Source: CAYIHX01 sp964363305
Lineage (GTDB): Bacteria; Bdellovibrionota; UBA1018
Direction: 5' to 3'
NCBI GenBank assembly: GCA_964363305.1
Contig: CAYIHX010000009.1
Span: 31,986-95,985 of the forward strand
DNA: 64,000 bases
The position numbers were made by a program, and so were the translations under genes. The stretch's first letter is position 1. Each line of letters opens with the position of its first letter. This document shows positions 29,228 to 38,484 of the stretch, in pieces. The notes under the pieces were generated by a model. It was not told where the DNA came from. It searched no databases and saw only the letters and a program-made list of their open reading frames with translations.

Positions 29228-31956
29228 AAGATCCGAATCTCTCCACGTCCGGCGTCGACCTGCACGCGCATGCCCGTCTTGAGCTTCTTCATCAAGCCAC
29301 CGCTGACACCCACGATCGTCGGCAAGCCCAACTCACGCGCCACCACGGCCGAATGCGAAAGCAGGCTTCCTCGTTCAATCAGCAGCGCACCACAAGACGG
29401 ATAGAGCGGCACCCAGCCGGGGTCGGTTCGCTCCGTGACCAAAATATCGCCCGCCATATTCTCGGCGTCTTTCATGTCCCTCACCACTCGCACCACCCCC
29501 TCGATCACTCCCGGGCAACAGGAGGTGCCCATGAGCACATTCGGATCGTCCGAAACCGGGACGAGCGTCTTGAGAAGATCCGAATCCGCGAGCAACATCG
29601 GATAGTGAAACGAGGCGCCCGCGGCCCCTTGGGTCAAAAACCGATCCGGCGGTGGAATGCCCTGGTCATAACCTTTGAACTCGAGCTTCCTCATCCCGGC
29701 CAGATCACCGAGGCGGGAATGCAGACCCCGTCCCTCGACGAAAGAGAAAATCTCATCGACCGTGAGATAGAAAACATCCGCAGGCTGGGACAGTTGCCCC
29801 AGCTCGTGCAGCCGGTGCCCGACGCCCCGAATGAGCTGTCGAACCACGCCGAAAATTTTCGTCCGGGCGAATCGCAGGTTTTCCCGGTTTTTTACCGCTT
29901 TTCTGGCGTGTTTCAAAACCCATCGATAGACGAGCAGCCTCACGCCGCGCAGCCGTTCTTCCAGGACGCCCTCGGCGCGCCGCCGAATCTCGCGCTCACG
30001 CACCTCCATCGCTTCGACCGAATACGCCTTCATGCGGACGTAACTCTGCACGGCCTGCAAGGCGAACGACGGGTCGTCGTGAAGGTCGGTCTCCTCAAGC
30101 TTCAGTTCGTTCACGCAGCGAAACCCGTAACGATCGATGAAATCGGCGAAGCGCAGATTGAACTCGGGGCTGCGAGCGCCACCGAGATACTCGGCCTTGA
30201 GCTCGGCGGTTGAGGCTCGGAGGATCCACTCCCGGAACTCGGCATCTCCGTGATCCACGAAGGCCGCAAGCCTCATCAGCGTCTTCGTCGGCTCCGTGCT
30301 CTCCAGCTCGCCCTGCCCGCAAAGCAGATCATTCTGGAGCGAGCCGACATCGAGCGCGGTTCCGAGCGTCACCCACTTCTCAGTCAACTTCTTCAAAAGA
30401 CCGAAAAAGATCATGCAGAGGTAATCGTTGATGATCGGCGCATGCCAGCGCCGCAGCAGCTGCCCCTCCAGCCGCGCATACAGCGCCGAGAGCTCCTGCA
30501 GGGAGGCCTCACGAAAAGCGGTTTTGCGAACCGACTCGTAAACGGATTTGAAGTGCGTTTGAAACTCCGACACGATTGAATCGATCCGGATGAATTTGAT
30601 CACCGTGCCCGCGAGAATTCGCGCCCGTTGCCAGGCCGTGTACTTCGGCACGTCTTTCAGGAAGTCGAAGGCGGACTCCGCCTGAACGCCGCTGGCCTTC
30701 TTGACGCCCATCATGGTGTCCATGAACGACTGGTTCGTCGACGAGCCCGGTAGCATCAGCACGAGCTTGTACCAGTTGCCCAGGTTGTAGAAAATCCGAC
30801 CCCGCACCAGGCCGAGCATGTTCCGAAACATATCTTCGCGCTCTTCAATGAGGAGCTTCGGGACGCCGACCACCTCGCAGAACTGCACGTAAACCTGCCG
30901 ATAGGCGAAACTCGCGAAGGAGAACGTGAAAGGAGAGGTCACGCCGGAGTAGCTTTCGATGATGTTCGAATTGTCCCAGAGGATGGCCTGATCACCCACC
31001 ACACGAGCGTCGAAAAGCGCATCAGGCGGAAGCGTCGTGATCGGGCGCGTTTGAACGCAGTAGAGCGTTCCTCCCTCAAAGGCCCACTCGCAATCCTGGG
31101 AGGCGCCCATCGCCTGCTCCAGCCGCAGCACGAGCGCGCCCACTTGCCGAGACTGCTCGTCGCTCAAGGCGGGAAGCTTCACCCGCTCCGCCGCAACCGC
31201 TGTTTTTTTGAGGCCACCGGCCTCGTCCCGGACCAGCATCTCAGTTTTTTCGACAATTTTTCGGTCGACCACCTTCAGGGTGGCGCGCTCAATACGGTCA
31301 TGATCGGCATCGAGCTCGCCGCTGACCAGGCCTTCGCCGAGCCCGTAGACCGCGCTCACCACCGCGTGGGCGCGATCCGAGGGCCGAGTTGGATCGCGCG
31401 AAAAAGCCACGCCCGCCGCATCCGCATTCACCATTCGCTGGATCACGACGCCCATGGCGATCGAGGTCGATTTTAAGCCGCGCTCTCGGCGGTACACCAG
31501 CCCGCGCTCGCTGTAGGCCGAGGCCCAGCAACGCTTGATGGAAACCTCGACCGCCTCCCGGCCGCGCTGAAACAAGAACGACGAAAACTGCCCCGCGAAG
31601 GAGTGCTCGGCGGAATCCTCGTCCAGGCCGCTGGAGCGGACCGCCAGCCAGTCGTTCGAAAACCCTTCTTGCTCGATCGCGGCAGCCACCTCGGTGGAGA
31701 CCTCCGCCGGGAGGCGCGCTTTCTCAAACGCGGCTGCGATCGCCGCCGCCCGGGGGGCCGGCTCTCCGTCCTCCCCCACCAGGCTCGTCAGTCCGTTAAA
31801 CGCGAGAAACGCCTCGAACGCCTCCGCGCCCAAAGCGAAGAACTCCGGCACGCGGACGTCGGCCTCCTGCTGCATCCGCGCCAGATGAGCGGCTTTTCCC
31901 CCCGCGCGCGCCCGAAACTCGTTCCAACTTCTCTCAGACGTGAGTAGATACTTCAT
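29224..31956 (-). CDS. PEP-synthase/rifampin-phosphotransferase-like enzyme
   Basis: A 910-residue protein. The N-terminal ATP-grasp part has GGKAAHLARM and AVRSSGLDEDSAEHSFAGQ, typical of PEP synthase and pyruvate phosphate dikinase. A large helical middle region (about 330-800) follows. The C-terminal swivelling domain has LLSHSAVVARELGLP with the phosphohistidine His868. No PEP-binding TIM barrel is present; the order ATP-grasp, substrate domain, His domain is that of rifampin phosphotransferase and similar dikinases. It therefore probably moves the beta-phosphate of ATP via His868 to an unknown small molecule. I chose ATG 31956 (preceded by GAGG); the gene overlaps its upstream neighbour by 23 bases and the GNAT gene by 4. 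Confidence 0.85.
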   Translation of the reverse strand: MKYLLTSERSWNEFRARAGGKAAHLARMQQEADVRVPEFFALGAEAFEAFLAFNGLTSLVGEDGEPAPRAAAIAAAFEKARLPAEVSTEVAAAIEQEGFSNDWLAVRSSGLDEDSAEHSFAGQFSSFLFQRGREAVEVSIKRCWASAYSERGLVYRRERGLKSTSIAMGVVIQRMVNADAAGVAFSRDPTRPSDRAHAVVSAVYGLGEGLVSGELDADHDRIERATLKVVDRKIVEKTEMLVRDEAGGLKKTAVAAERVKLPALSDEQSRQVGALVLRLEQAMGASQDCEWAFEGGTLYCVQTRPITTLPPDALFDARVVGDQAILWDNSNIIESYSGVTSPFTFSFASFAYRQVYVQFCEVVGVPKLLIEEREDMFRNMLGLVRGRIFYNLGNWYKLVLMLPGSSTNQSFMDTMMGVKKASGVQAESAFDFLKDVPKYTAWQRARILAGTVIKFIRIDSIVSEFQTHFKSVYESVRKTAFREASLQELSALYARLEGQLLRRWHAPIINDYLCMIFFGLLKKLTEKWVTLGTALDVGSLQNDLLCGQGELESTEPTKTLMRLAAFVDHGDAEFREWILRASTAELKAEYLGGARSPEFNLRFADFIDRYGFRCVNELKLEETDLHDDPSFALQAVQSYVRMKAYSVEAMEVREREIRRRAEGVLEERLRGVRLLVYRWVLKHARKAVKNRENLRFARTKIFGVVRQLIRGVGHRLHELGQLSQPADVFYLTVDEIFSFVEGRGLHSRLGDLAGMRKLEFKGYDQGIPPPDRFLTQGAAGASFHYPMLLADSDLLKTLVPVSDDPNVLMGTSCCPGVIEGVVRVVRDMKDAENMAGDILVTERTDPGWVPLYPSCGALLIERGSLLSHSAVVARELGLPTIVGVSGGLMKKLKTGMRVQVDAGRGEIRIL

Positions 31957-34045
31957 TCTTGTGTTCCTCTCGCTGCAAGCGCTCGAGCGCCCGCTCACGA
32001 ACCTGCGCCACCTGCTCATCAGTGATCACGCCGAAATGACCGCGAATCGCCGCCAGCCGAGCGCCATGTTTCGTTCCCATCTGGTAAATCTCTTTCACGC
32101 GCTCGATCGACAGCCGTTTACCCGAGGTAAATGGCTCGTACCGACCCTCGAGCGTGAGCAAGACCGTCTCCGCCAAACACGCGTACACCGCCGGCCTCGG
32201 CAGTCCGATATCCGCATCGATCTTGATCGAGCCTGGCAGTTCGACTTCGCCACTGTGAATCACGAGCACGTCCGGCCGGGAAAGCGCCTCCTCTTTCGTG
32301 ATGTCAAGCGGACGCGAGCAGTCGCAGATCACGGCGCCGGGCTTGACCTTCGACATCTCAAAGAGACTCTTGCCTCCGACGTTCGAGGTGGCCGTGACGA
32401 TCAGATCCGCGCGGCCGACCTCAGTCGAAGCATCCGTCGTGACCACCACGTCGATCTCCGGATAATGCGCCTTCAGCTCGGCCTGCACCTCGAGCAGGCG
32501 ATCCACTCGCGGCGCGACGAGCACGACGCGCTGGAAGATCAGGCCCACCAGCAGCGCCGAGACCCGCCCGATGGCGCCCGTCGCGCCGACGATCACGGCC
32601 GTCGCTTTGAAGCGATTGCCCACGCGTTCTTTCGGAAAGAGCCCGATCTTCTCCACCATCACACGCGAAGCCCAAAGGGAAGTAGCCACTGTGTAGGAAT
32701 TTCCAGTCGTGACCGGGATCGGCGACCTCTTGTGCACGGTCACGCCGCCGTCGCCGACGACCTTCGTGTAAGCACCCAGACCCATCAGCGCCGAGCCACG
32801 CGCGGCGGCCAGGTCAGCCGCCTGCACCAAGCGGTCATAAACAAAATGCTCATCCATGGAGAGAAGCTGCTTCGGCGTCGCAAGAAACCCATAAAGATCG
32901 CATTCCACCTCTTGGCCGTCGTGATCCGAGCGAATACCCGTGATCGTGCCGTAGTGATAGACCGGCAAGCGCGAAGCGCCGCGCTCGATGGCCCTCACCA
33001 CCGTGCCGGGGATCAGCTTCCTGGATTTTTTCAGCATCGGCAGTCTGAAAAAATCCGCATTCGACAGCGGATGAACGACAAAGGCGCAGCGACGCTTCAC
33101 GCCTCGGTTAGTCAGCAAAGCGGAAGGCTCGACCGAATATTTTTGAATGAGCCTGAGGAGATACTCTTCGAGCGTGAGGGTCGGGGCGTCAAGGGCACGC
33201 AGGATGTCCAGCGCCGCCGCGCCCACTGAAAACGATTTATGCCGGAAGAGCTCGAGAATGGGGAGATCAGGAAGAAACGTGATGATCTGGGCCGGGCCCG
33301 CCGCCTTCAGGCGCGCCGCCTGTTCTTCTGGAAGGTAATCGAGAAAGACGATCTTCCCTTTCAGCGCCTCGAGAGATTCAAAATGGGAGAGCAGGCTGCC
33401 AAAGGTGAAAAAGATGTCGTTCTCGGAAATCCACCGCTCCAGCCTACGAGTCCGTGCGCCACCCAGGGACGAACACTCCTTCTTCATGCCGAGAAGAGGA
33501 TCGATGCGCGGCCCAAGGGTCTTCACCAGGGGCGAAAGGCGCTTAAGCACCTTCTCGAGCTGACCCAGGCTCTTCAGGCGAAGCGGGGCGCCAGCGATCA
33601 AATTCAGATCCGCGAACTCGAGCTTCGCGCCGGCGTTCGACACCGACTCCGCATAATCCGTCGCGGCGCCACAATGAAACAGCACTTTCTTCCCGCTGAA
33701 AAATCGAGGTTCCTGCTTCATCACGCGGTCGAGCGTCCAGCGCGCGAAGAACGAGCGAATCTCGTCGCCGGAATACAACGGCGTCTCCTTCGCCGCCCGG
33801 AGCAGCTTCCAGTAGCCGGGGTAGAGAATGCGTGTTTTTCCCGCCTCCAGTCGCTTCGGCAGGCCAGAAAGCGAAATTCCATCGACCTCGCCATCGTACC
33901 TCTCCACCAGCGAAACCGCGAGCTCGAGATTCCAGCCAATTTTGTGCTCGGTCAGCTCGAAGCGCACGTTTCCGATCTGCGTCTCAGAGATCTGAACCGG
34001 GCCCGACTCCATGAAATCGATGACGACAATCTTCCGCACTTTCAT
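31934..34045 (-). CDS. Acyl-ACP reductase (AAR)-like fusion protein
   Basis: A 703-residue protein. GGAGGT seven bases before ATG 34045 fixes the start, and the ATGA overlap couples it to the SDR gene. From about residue 322 it follows cyanobacterial long-chain acyl-ACP reductase: FVVHPLSN, then MGLGAYTKVV, TTGNSYTVA, the Rossmann motif VIVGATGAIG, and VYACLAETVLLTLEG, whose Cys623 matches the AAR catalytic Cys in ACFAE. The expected reaction is acyl-ACP plus NAD(P)H to fatty aldehyde. The first roughly 320 residues are an additional domain I do not recognise, and standard AAR is only about 340 residues. Function by homology; substrate chain unknown. Confidence 0.8.
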   Translation of the reverse strand: MKVRKIVVIDFMESGPVQISETQIGNVRFELTEHKIGWNLELAVSLVERYDGEVDGISLSGLPKRLEAGKTRILYPGYWKLLRAAKETPLYSGDEIRSFFARWTLDRVMKQEPRFFSGKKVLFHCGAATDYAESVSNAGAKLEFADLNLIAGAPLRLKSLGQLEKVLKRLSPLVKTLGPRIDPLLGMKKECSSLGGARTRRLERWISENDIFFTFGSLLSHFESLEALKGKIVFLDYLPEEQAARLKAAGPAQIITFLPDLPILELFRHKSFSVGAAALDILRALDAPTLTLEEYLLRLIQKYSVEPSALLTNRGVKRRCAFVVHPLSNADFFRLPMLKKSRKLIPGTVVRAIERGASRLPVYHYGTITGIRSDHDGQEVECDLYGFLATPKQLLSMDEHFVYDRLVQAADLAAARGSALMGLGAYTKVVGDGGVTVHKRSPIPVTTGNSYTVATSLWASRVMVEKIGLFPKERVGNRFKATAVIVGATGAIGRVSALLVGLIFQRVVLVAPRVDRLLEVQAELKAHYPEIDVVVTTDASTEVGRADLIVTATSNVGGKSLFEMSKVKPGAVICDCSRPLDITKEEALSRPDVLVIHSGEVELPGSIKIDADIGLPRPAVYACLAETVLLTLEGRYEPFTSGKRLSIERVKEIYQMGTKHGARLAAIRGHFGVITDEQVAQVRERALERLQREEHKNEVSTHV

Positions 34046-35061
34046 TTTTCCGACCTCCACGCCGCGAAGAACTGGTCCTGATAGCTTCGAAAAGAGGGAA
34101 CCGCGTCTTCGCCGAAAACGCTGAGAAAACGGGGATTCGAGAGGCGGGGCGGGCGGAGGGCAAATTCAAAAACCCCGGCGGGCACGGCCGTCAGGCGAGC
34201 CTGAGCCCGCAGAAAAAATGGCGGCACCTTCTTGAGATAGAACGGACGTGCGCGATAGCCCAATCGCCTCAAGCTCTCCGTGACGAATTCTCCCATCGGG
34301 ATGCTTCCTGACTCATAGACGCCGTAGATCTCCGCTGCTTGCGGCAACGCAAGCTCGAGCACGGAGCGAGCGAAGACGCTCGCCGCCGCATCGACCGGAA
34401 CAAGGGGAAGGCTCCCATCGGGGTGAGCAGGAACCGGCACAAGGCTCAATCGATCGATCGAAGGAAAAAAATCCTTCATTCGATCCAACAGACTGAGGAA
34501 CGAATAGGGCCCGTCCATTTTTTCGATCGAACGGTCGGAAGGAGCCGCCACGAGAATTCCGAGGCGAAAAATTCGGGAAGGAAGGCGACTCTGGAGAACG
34601 AGCCGCTCGACCATGGCCTTCGTATACGGGTAGGCGGACCGAGTCGGCGGGTGCCCTTCTTGCGGGCGCTCATCTTCGACGCCCATTTGTTCATCCCGGT
34701 AGGCGACGGCGTAAGTGGAGGCCAAGTGAAGCGGAATGATTTTCCCGGCGCGGGCGATCCAGGCTTTCATCTGCTCGAGCAGATGCAAAGTGGCCACGAC
34801 ATTCTGGAGGTACAGCTCGGAAGCTGAAGCCCGGAAGTCATAAAGCCCGGCCAAGTGAATGATGTGATCAGGATCGATCGCCAGCCTGCGCAAGCTGCCG
34901 GCCTCGGTCAGCTCGGCCTGCAAAACCATCACGCGCGGATCGGGATGGGTGCGCGTCTTGCGTGAAAGCACCCAAACGCGCTCTACCTCTTGCGAAACGA
35001 GCAGCTTGGAAAGCACCGCTTTACCGAGAAAACCGGTACCACCGGTGAGGAGGATCTTCAT
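34042..35061 (-). CDS. NAD(P)-dependent SDR/epimerase-like reductase
   Basis: A 339-residue extended SDR. MKILLTGGTGFLGKAVL is the NAD(P)-binding TGxxGxxG motif. Later come IIHLAGLYDF and the catalytic-type ASTYAVAY ... YPYTKAMVERLVL with YxxxK. The form resembles the male-sterility/NAD-binding_4 and epimerase families, some of which act on fatty acyl groups. ATGA overlaps on both sides (35058-35061 and 34042-34045) lock it into the operon. With the AAR-like neighbour a role in reducing or modifying a lipid aldehyde or ketone is plausible but inferred. Confidence 0.8.
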   Translation of the reverse strand: MKILLTGGTGFLGKAVLSKLLVSQEVERVWVLSRKTRTHPDPRVMVLQAELTEAGSLRRLAIDPDHIIHLAGLYDFRASASELYLQNVVATLHLLEQMKAWIARAGKIIPLHLASTYAVAYRDEQMGVEDERPQEGHPPTRSAYPYTKAMVERLVLQSRLPSRIFRLGILVAAPSDRSIEKMDGPYSFLSLLDRMKDFFPSIDRLSLVPVPAHPDGSLPLVPVDAAASVFARSVLELALPQAAEIYGVYESGSIPMGEFVTESLRRLGYRARPFYLKKVPPFFLRAQARLTAVPAGVFEFALRPPRLSNPRFLSVFGEDAVPSFRSYQDQFFAAWRSEK

Positions 35062-36011
35062 ACCCTGAGCCTCAACGCGCCGGGCGCCACGCAAAGCTCC
35101 AGGCGAGACGACTCGACGAGAATTTCGCCGTCGCCGAAGAAGCGAATCGGCCTTCCTCGAGGCTCTTCGAGGGTGAGTTGAGCCTGAGAAAGATGAATGG
35201 CGCCGCTCGGCAAGCGACCGGTCTTGAAGTTCATCAACGCCTCGAGAAGTTCGATCCGATTCTCGGGCGTGAGGATGACGACTTCCATGCGCCCATCGGC
35301 CGGGCTGGAGCGATCGCTGATCATCATATCGCCGCCGAGGCGACGTTGATTACACACGAACAGGGCCGCGACCTTCAAGGTCTCATGAAAGCCTCGAGTC
35401 TTGATCGTTAGCCGCTGCCAGTAGTCTCGGTTGAGCAGCAACGTTTTCACCGTAAGGAGCGTGTAGATTTGATCCTGCAGCGGCGCGAGCCGCCGTCGCA
35501 ACCAAGGCGAGGATTCACGCACGCGATTGAACTCCGTCAAAAGGTGAGAGCCGATGCCGGTCCCGCCCACGGTCGCGAAGGGCACGCCATTCACTTCGAT
35601 CAGATCGTGGATCTTCTCGCGTCCCTGATCGAGGACGCCCTGCAGACGCGACCAGTCGGCCTTCCAGCCCACCTCATCGGCGAGATCATTGGCCGTCCCG
35701 GCCGGAAAAGAGATCAGCGGGATTCCCCGACGAACGATCAAGGGCAATGCCCGGTTGATGGAGCCGTCCCCTCCGACGATGACGACGGCCCGCAGACGAT
35801 CTAAATTCAGGTTCTCGAGCCAATCGAGATAGGCATTCAGAGAGCTCGGCACCGCCCACTCGATTTCGTAGCCCCACAGGGCCGAACGCGCGGCCTGCAT
35901 CCGGGCGCGCACCAGGCCGCGGCCGGCTTGGGGGTTCAAGCAAATGGCCACCCGCGGAGGGAGCTGTACCTGTGGAAAAACAAAGAGGGGGGCGGGTTTT
36001 GCGAGCTGCAT
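35058..36011 (-). CDS. Diacylglycerol/sphingosine kinase-type lipid kinase
   Basis: A 317-residue protein of the DAGK catalytic family (YegS/BmrU-like). It contains ICLNPQAGRG, the nucleotide-binding VVIVGGDGSINRAL and FPAGTANDLAD, then ATVGGTGIGSHL and the C-terminal FFGDGEIL. Such kinases phosphorylate diacylglycerol, ceramide or sphingoid bases with ATP at the inner membrane. It is the first gene of the coupled run. The ATG at 36011 has no good Shine-Dalgarno, and an internal GTG start near residue 20 is possible. The 98-base gap upstream (36012-36109) is AT-rich and is the likely promoter. Confidence 0.85.
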   Translation of the reverse strand: MQLAKPAPLFVFPQVQLPPRVAICLNPQAGRGLVRARMQAARSALWGYEIEWAVPSSLNAYLDWLENLNLDRLRAVVIVGGDGSINRALPLIVRRGIPLISFPAGTANDLADEVGWKADWSRLQGVLDQGREKIHDLIEVNGVPFATVGGTGIGSHLLTEFNRVRESSPWLRRRLAPLQDQIYTLLTVKTLLLNRDYWQRLTIKTRGFHETLKVAALFVCNQRRLGGDMMISDRSSPADGRMEVVILTPENRIELLEALMNFKTGRLPSGAIHLSQAQLTLEEPRGRPIRFFGDGEILVESSRLELCVAPGALRLRV

Positions 36012-36109
36012 AATGCAGCGCGTTTATATCGAGAAAGTGGGCAGATAGGAAGCTATAGTTTACAAAAATAATCAACTTTGTACCAGCATGAAATCATAGA
36101 AGAAAATCA

Positions 36110-37135
36110 TCAGAAAATCGTTACGGTCCCGACACCGTTGTTTGCCTGAACTTCGATTTGTATTTGTTTTTCGGGGGATGCCCGAGCGGCCGACAGAAAC
36201 TCTTTGCCGAGCCCTGTTACGCACGGAATATGCTGCTCTCGCGCAAGGCAACACGCGTGGCTCAGCATTCCGCCTTCAGCAAACAAAATAGCGGCGGCTC
36301 GATGAAAGAACTCAACCGTGGACGGCCTGGCACGGGAGAAAATAAAAATCGAGGTGTTTTCCGGAGGTACCGCATCGCCCTCCAGCAACTCCGGAACAAC
36401 CCAAAAGATCCCCTCGCGAGAACCTGGAAAAACCCCAAGGCCCGTCCATGTCTTTGGCGGCGAAGGGTTCGAAATCGTGCTCGGGATCGATGGTTGAATC
36501 AGCTCAGAGCAAACGCCGTCAGACCAGACCAACTCGGGAGCTTGTAGCCCGTCGGCCGACCCAGAGGAGTCGAACCCCGATTGAAAAAAACCGTGCCATG
36601 CACCTGAAAGGTCTTGCCGCCTTTTTTGCAGCTGCACAAGCTGCCGCAACGTCCGACGCGTACCGACTGGAGCGTGCTCGGGATCCATGAACCAAGTGGC
36701 AAGCATTTTCGGAGTATGCCGAGGAAGGCGCATCAACAGCAACTGCTGGCAGAGCCCGAGAGCCAGACTTCTGATCTGGACTGAGTCGATCCTTTCAATC
36801 GACACTGAAAGCTGGCGCTCCAGTTTCCAGTGAATTTTCACGAGCGAGAGCGTTGACCGCATCCATGACGTCGCGGACTGGATTCGAAATCCGCCATCTT
36901 CACCACGAACGACGCGCATGCTGCCGTCGCTCAATACGGAGGCGAGAAGACTGAAGTTCAGGTAGGGAACTTTGTGCAGACAGGTGAAAAACCGATGCTC
37001 CAATGAAACGATAAAACCAGTCTCCGCAAGCGCCGCTCGCCAAAGCGATTCGAGCCGTCGAAGGGCATCCCCATCTATTGCCTCCACCGGAAACGACTCA
37101 TCCGCGAAACGCACCCATAACGCCTGGGAGCTCAT
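36110..37135 (-). CDS. Orphan phosphohistidine-domain protein (PEP-utiliser mobile domain)
   Basis: A 341-residue protein. The C-terminal 90 residues contain AAAILFAEGGMLSHACCLAREQHIPCVTGLG, the swivelling phosphohistidine domain of PEP synthase-like enzymes with His293. The N-terminal 230 residues carry no ATP-grasp motif and have no family I recognise. Without an ATP-grasp domain it could accept phosphate from a partner or be a degenerate dikinase. The large PEP-synthase-like enzyme 4 kb away on the same strand is a candidate partner. It starts at ATG 37135, overlapping the propeller gene by 4 bases. Confidence 0.7.
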   Translation of the reverse strand: MSSQALWVRFADESFPVEAIDGDALRRLESLWRAALAETGFIVSLEHRFFTCLHKVPYLNFSLLASVLSDGSMRVVRGEDGGFRIQSATSWMRSTLSLVKIHWKLERQLSVSIERIDSVQIRSLALGLCQQLLLMRLPRHTPKMLATWFMDPEHAPVGTRRTLRQLVQLQKRRQDLSGAWHGFFQSGFDSSGSADGLQAPELVWSDGVCSELIQPSIPSTISNPSPPKTWTGLGVFPGSREGIFWVVPELLEGDAVPPENTSIFIFSRARPSTVEFFHRAAAILFAEGGMLSHACCLAREQHIPCVTGLGKEFLSAARASPEKQIQIEVQANNGVGTVTIF

Positions 37136-38448
37136 CGCTGTAACTTCCCTTCCGAAACGGGAAAAGCCCAGAGAGTTGCTCGATCCACAAAGAACGCCCA
37201 CCGAGGGCCAAAAGCCGGCGCCGATGTCGATCGTGTGCCCAGGTGACTTTTTTCCAGAACCCGCCCGCTTACGGCATCCACCTCATACAGACTTCCGTCA
37301 AATGCCAGGGCCACGAGGCGAGCCGTCCCAGGGATCAATCGAGGCTGGGCAAGAAGGGGGCCAGAGAGTCGAAGCAACCATCGGATGGAGCCGTCGCGAG
37401 TGTCAAAGGCGAGAATTTCCCCGTTCTTGTGCGCGTGGATCGCCAGAGTGCGATTCTCCAACCTGACCAAAATACCGCTCAAAAGCGGCATTCCCGCTAT
37501 TGGCGTCGTCCAAACAACCCTTCTCTTCGCGACATCAATGGCATGAAGCCAACCCTTTTCAGTGCGATCCACCTTCGGAGTCAGTTGCCCAATCCCCGTC
37601 GTAACAAGGAGGTGGCCAGTACGAGAGTCATGAGCAACCGTACCCCATGGATCGCCAGGGAGATCGATCACCCATTCTGTTTGGCCGTCTTGAAAGTTTA
37701 AAGCCATGAGCTGACTCCGTTGCCGCGCCGTCCTCGCAAGAGCGTAAACGGCACGACCGTCGATCCACGGCGTTGTATCGCAATGCCCGATCGGTCTATT
37801 CCAGATCAGCCCGCCGTCCTGTGCGGCTAAACAATAAACTCCCGCATCACCGGCACAACCGACAAGGTTTTTTTGATTAATTGAAAGTCGAGGCCCTGAC
37901 TCCACATGGCCGGAGATTTCGTGCTGCCACAGGGGCACGCCCTCCGGAAGCCGAACGGCGACTAAACGCGCATGTCGTGCATCATGCAAGCCCTCACCGA
38001 CATAGAGACGATCGCCATGAATAAGAGGCTCGGAGACAATGGGCTCGGCAAACCGCAACGTAAAGGCAAGCCTGCCATCCTCGGATGAGATCGCATCCAA
38101 TGTGCTCTCCTCCGTTCCGTAGACAACGAGCCGGTAATGAGTGCTGTAAGAAAGATTCGATAATGGCGTGCGCGGCAACAACTGATTCCATGCACCGACC
38201 GTCGCTTGTGTCGGTAGGCTTTCCGGGGTGAATCGATGCGGCAATCGCCCGAGCTTCCGTGCGGTGTCATAACGCTTGAAGCTGAACGCGGCACTGGCGC
38301 TCAACAGGCACGCCGTCAGGAGTACTAGTGCCGTTCTGGGTCGTCTCCGCAGACCTTGTAACCCACCGGCCAAGAAACCAACCATTGTCAGGAGGATAGG
38401 AAGCAACGAAACAAGCGGCAGGAAGGCCGGAAAAAAATAGAGATACAT
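37132..38448 (-). CDS. Membrane-anchored PQQ-type beta-propeller protein
   Basis: A 438-residue protein. Two hydrophobic segments at residues 5-30 and 40-56 anchor it. The rest is an eight-bladed-type propeller with BamB/PQQ-like repeats: GEILAFDTRDGSIRWLLRLSG, GGLIWNRPIG, KGWLHAIDVAKRRVVWTTPI and DGSLYEVDAVSGRVLEKS. These repeats usually mediate protein binding or carry quinone cofactors; the cofactor residues cannot be judged by eye. It is coupled by ATGA to the phosphohistidine-domain gene, and its own start lies 36 bases after the previous gene. The role is unknown. Confidence 0.75.
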   Translation of the reverse strand: MYLYFFPAFLPLVSLLPILLTMVGFLAGGLQGLRRRPRTALVLLTACLLSASAAFSFKRYDTARKLGRLPHRFTPESLPTQATVGAWNQLLPRTPLSNLSYSTHYRLVVYGTEESTLDAISSEDGRLAFTLRFAEPIVSEPLIHGDRLYVGEGLHDARHARLVAVRLPEGVPLWQHEISGHVESGPRLSINQKNLVGCAGDAGVYCLAAQDGGLIWNRPIGHCDTTPWIDGRAVYALARTARQRSQLMALNFQDGQTEWVIDLPGDPWGTVAHDSRTGHLLVTTGIGQLTPKVDRTEKGWLHAIDVAKRRVVWTTPIAGMPLLSGILVRLENRTLAIHAHKNGEILAFDTRDGSIRWLLRLSGPLLAQPRLIPGTARLVALAFDGSLYEVDAVSGRVLEKSHLGTRSTSAPAFGPRWAFFVDRATLWAFPVSEGKLQR

Positions 38449-38484
38449 GAGGTAAATTCATCCCTCACCGGAAAAATGGCGGCA

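Noticed and set aside
29353..34081. Long plus-strand frames opposite the lipid operon (for example 31940-33229 and 33239-34081)
   Set aside because: They lie antisense to strongly supported genes, are rich in Arg and His as expected of shadows, and show no domain.
36176..36260. GGGATGCCCGAGCGGCCGA looks like the 5' end of a tRNA
   Set aside because: No anticodon stem, T-arm or closing acceptor stem follows, and it lies within the coding sequence of the phosphohistidine-domain protein.
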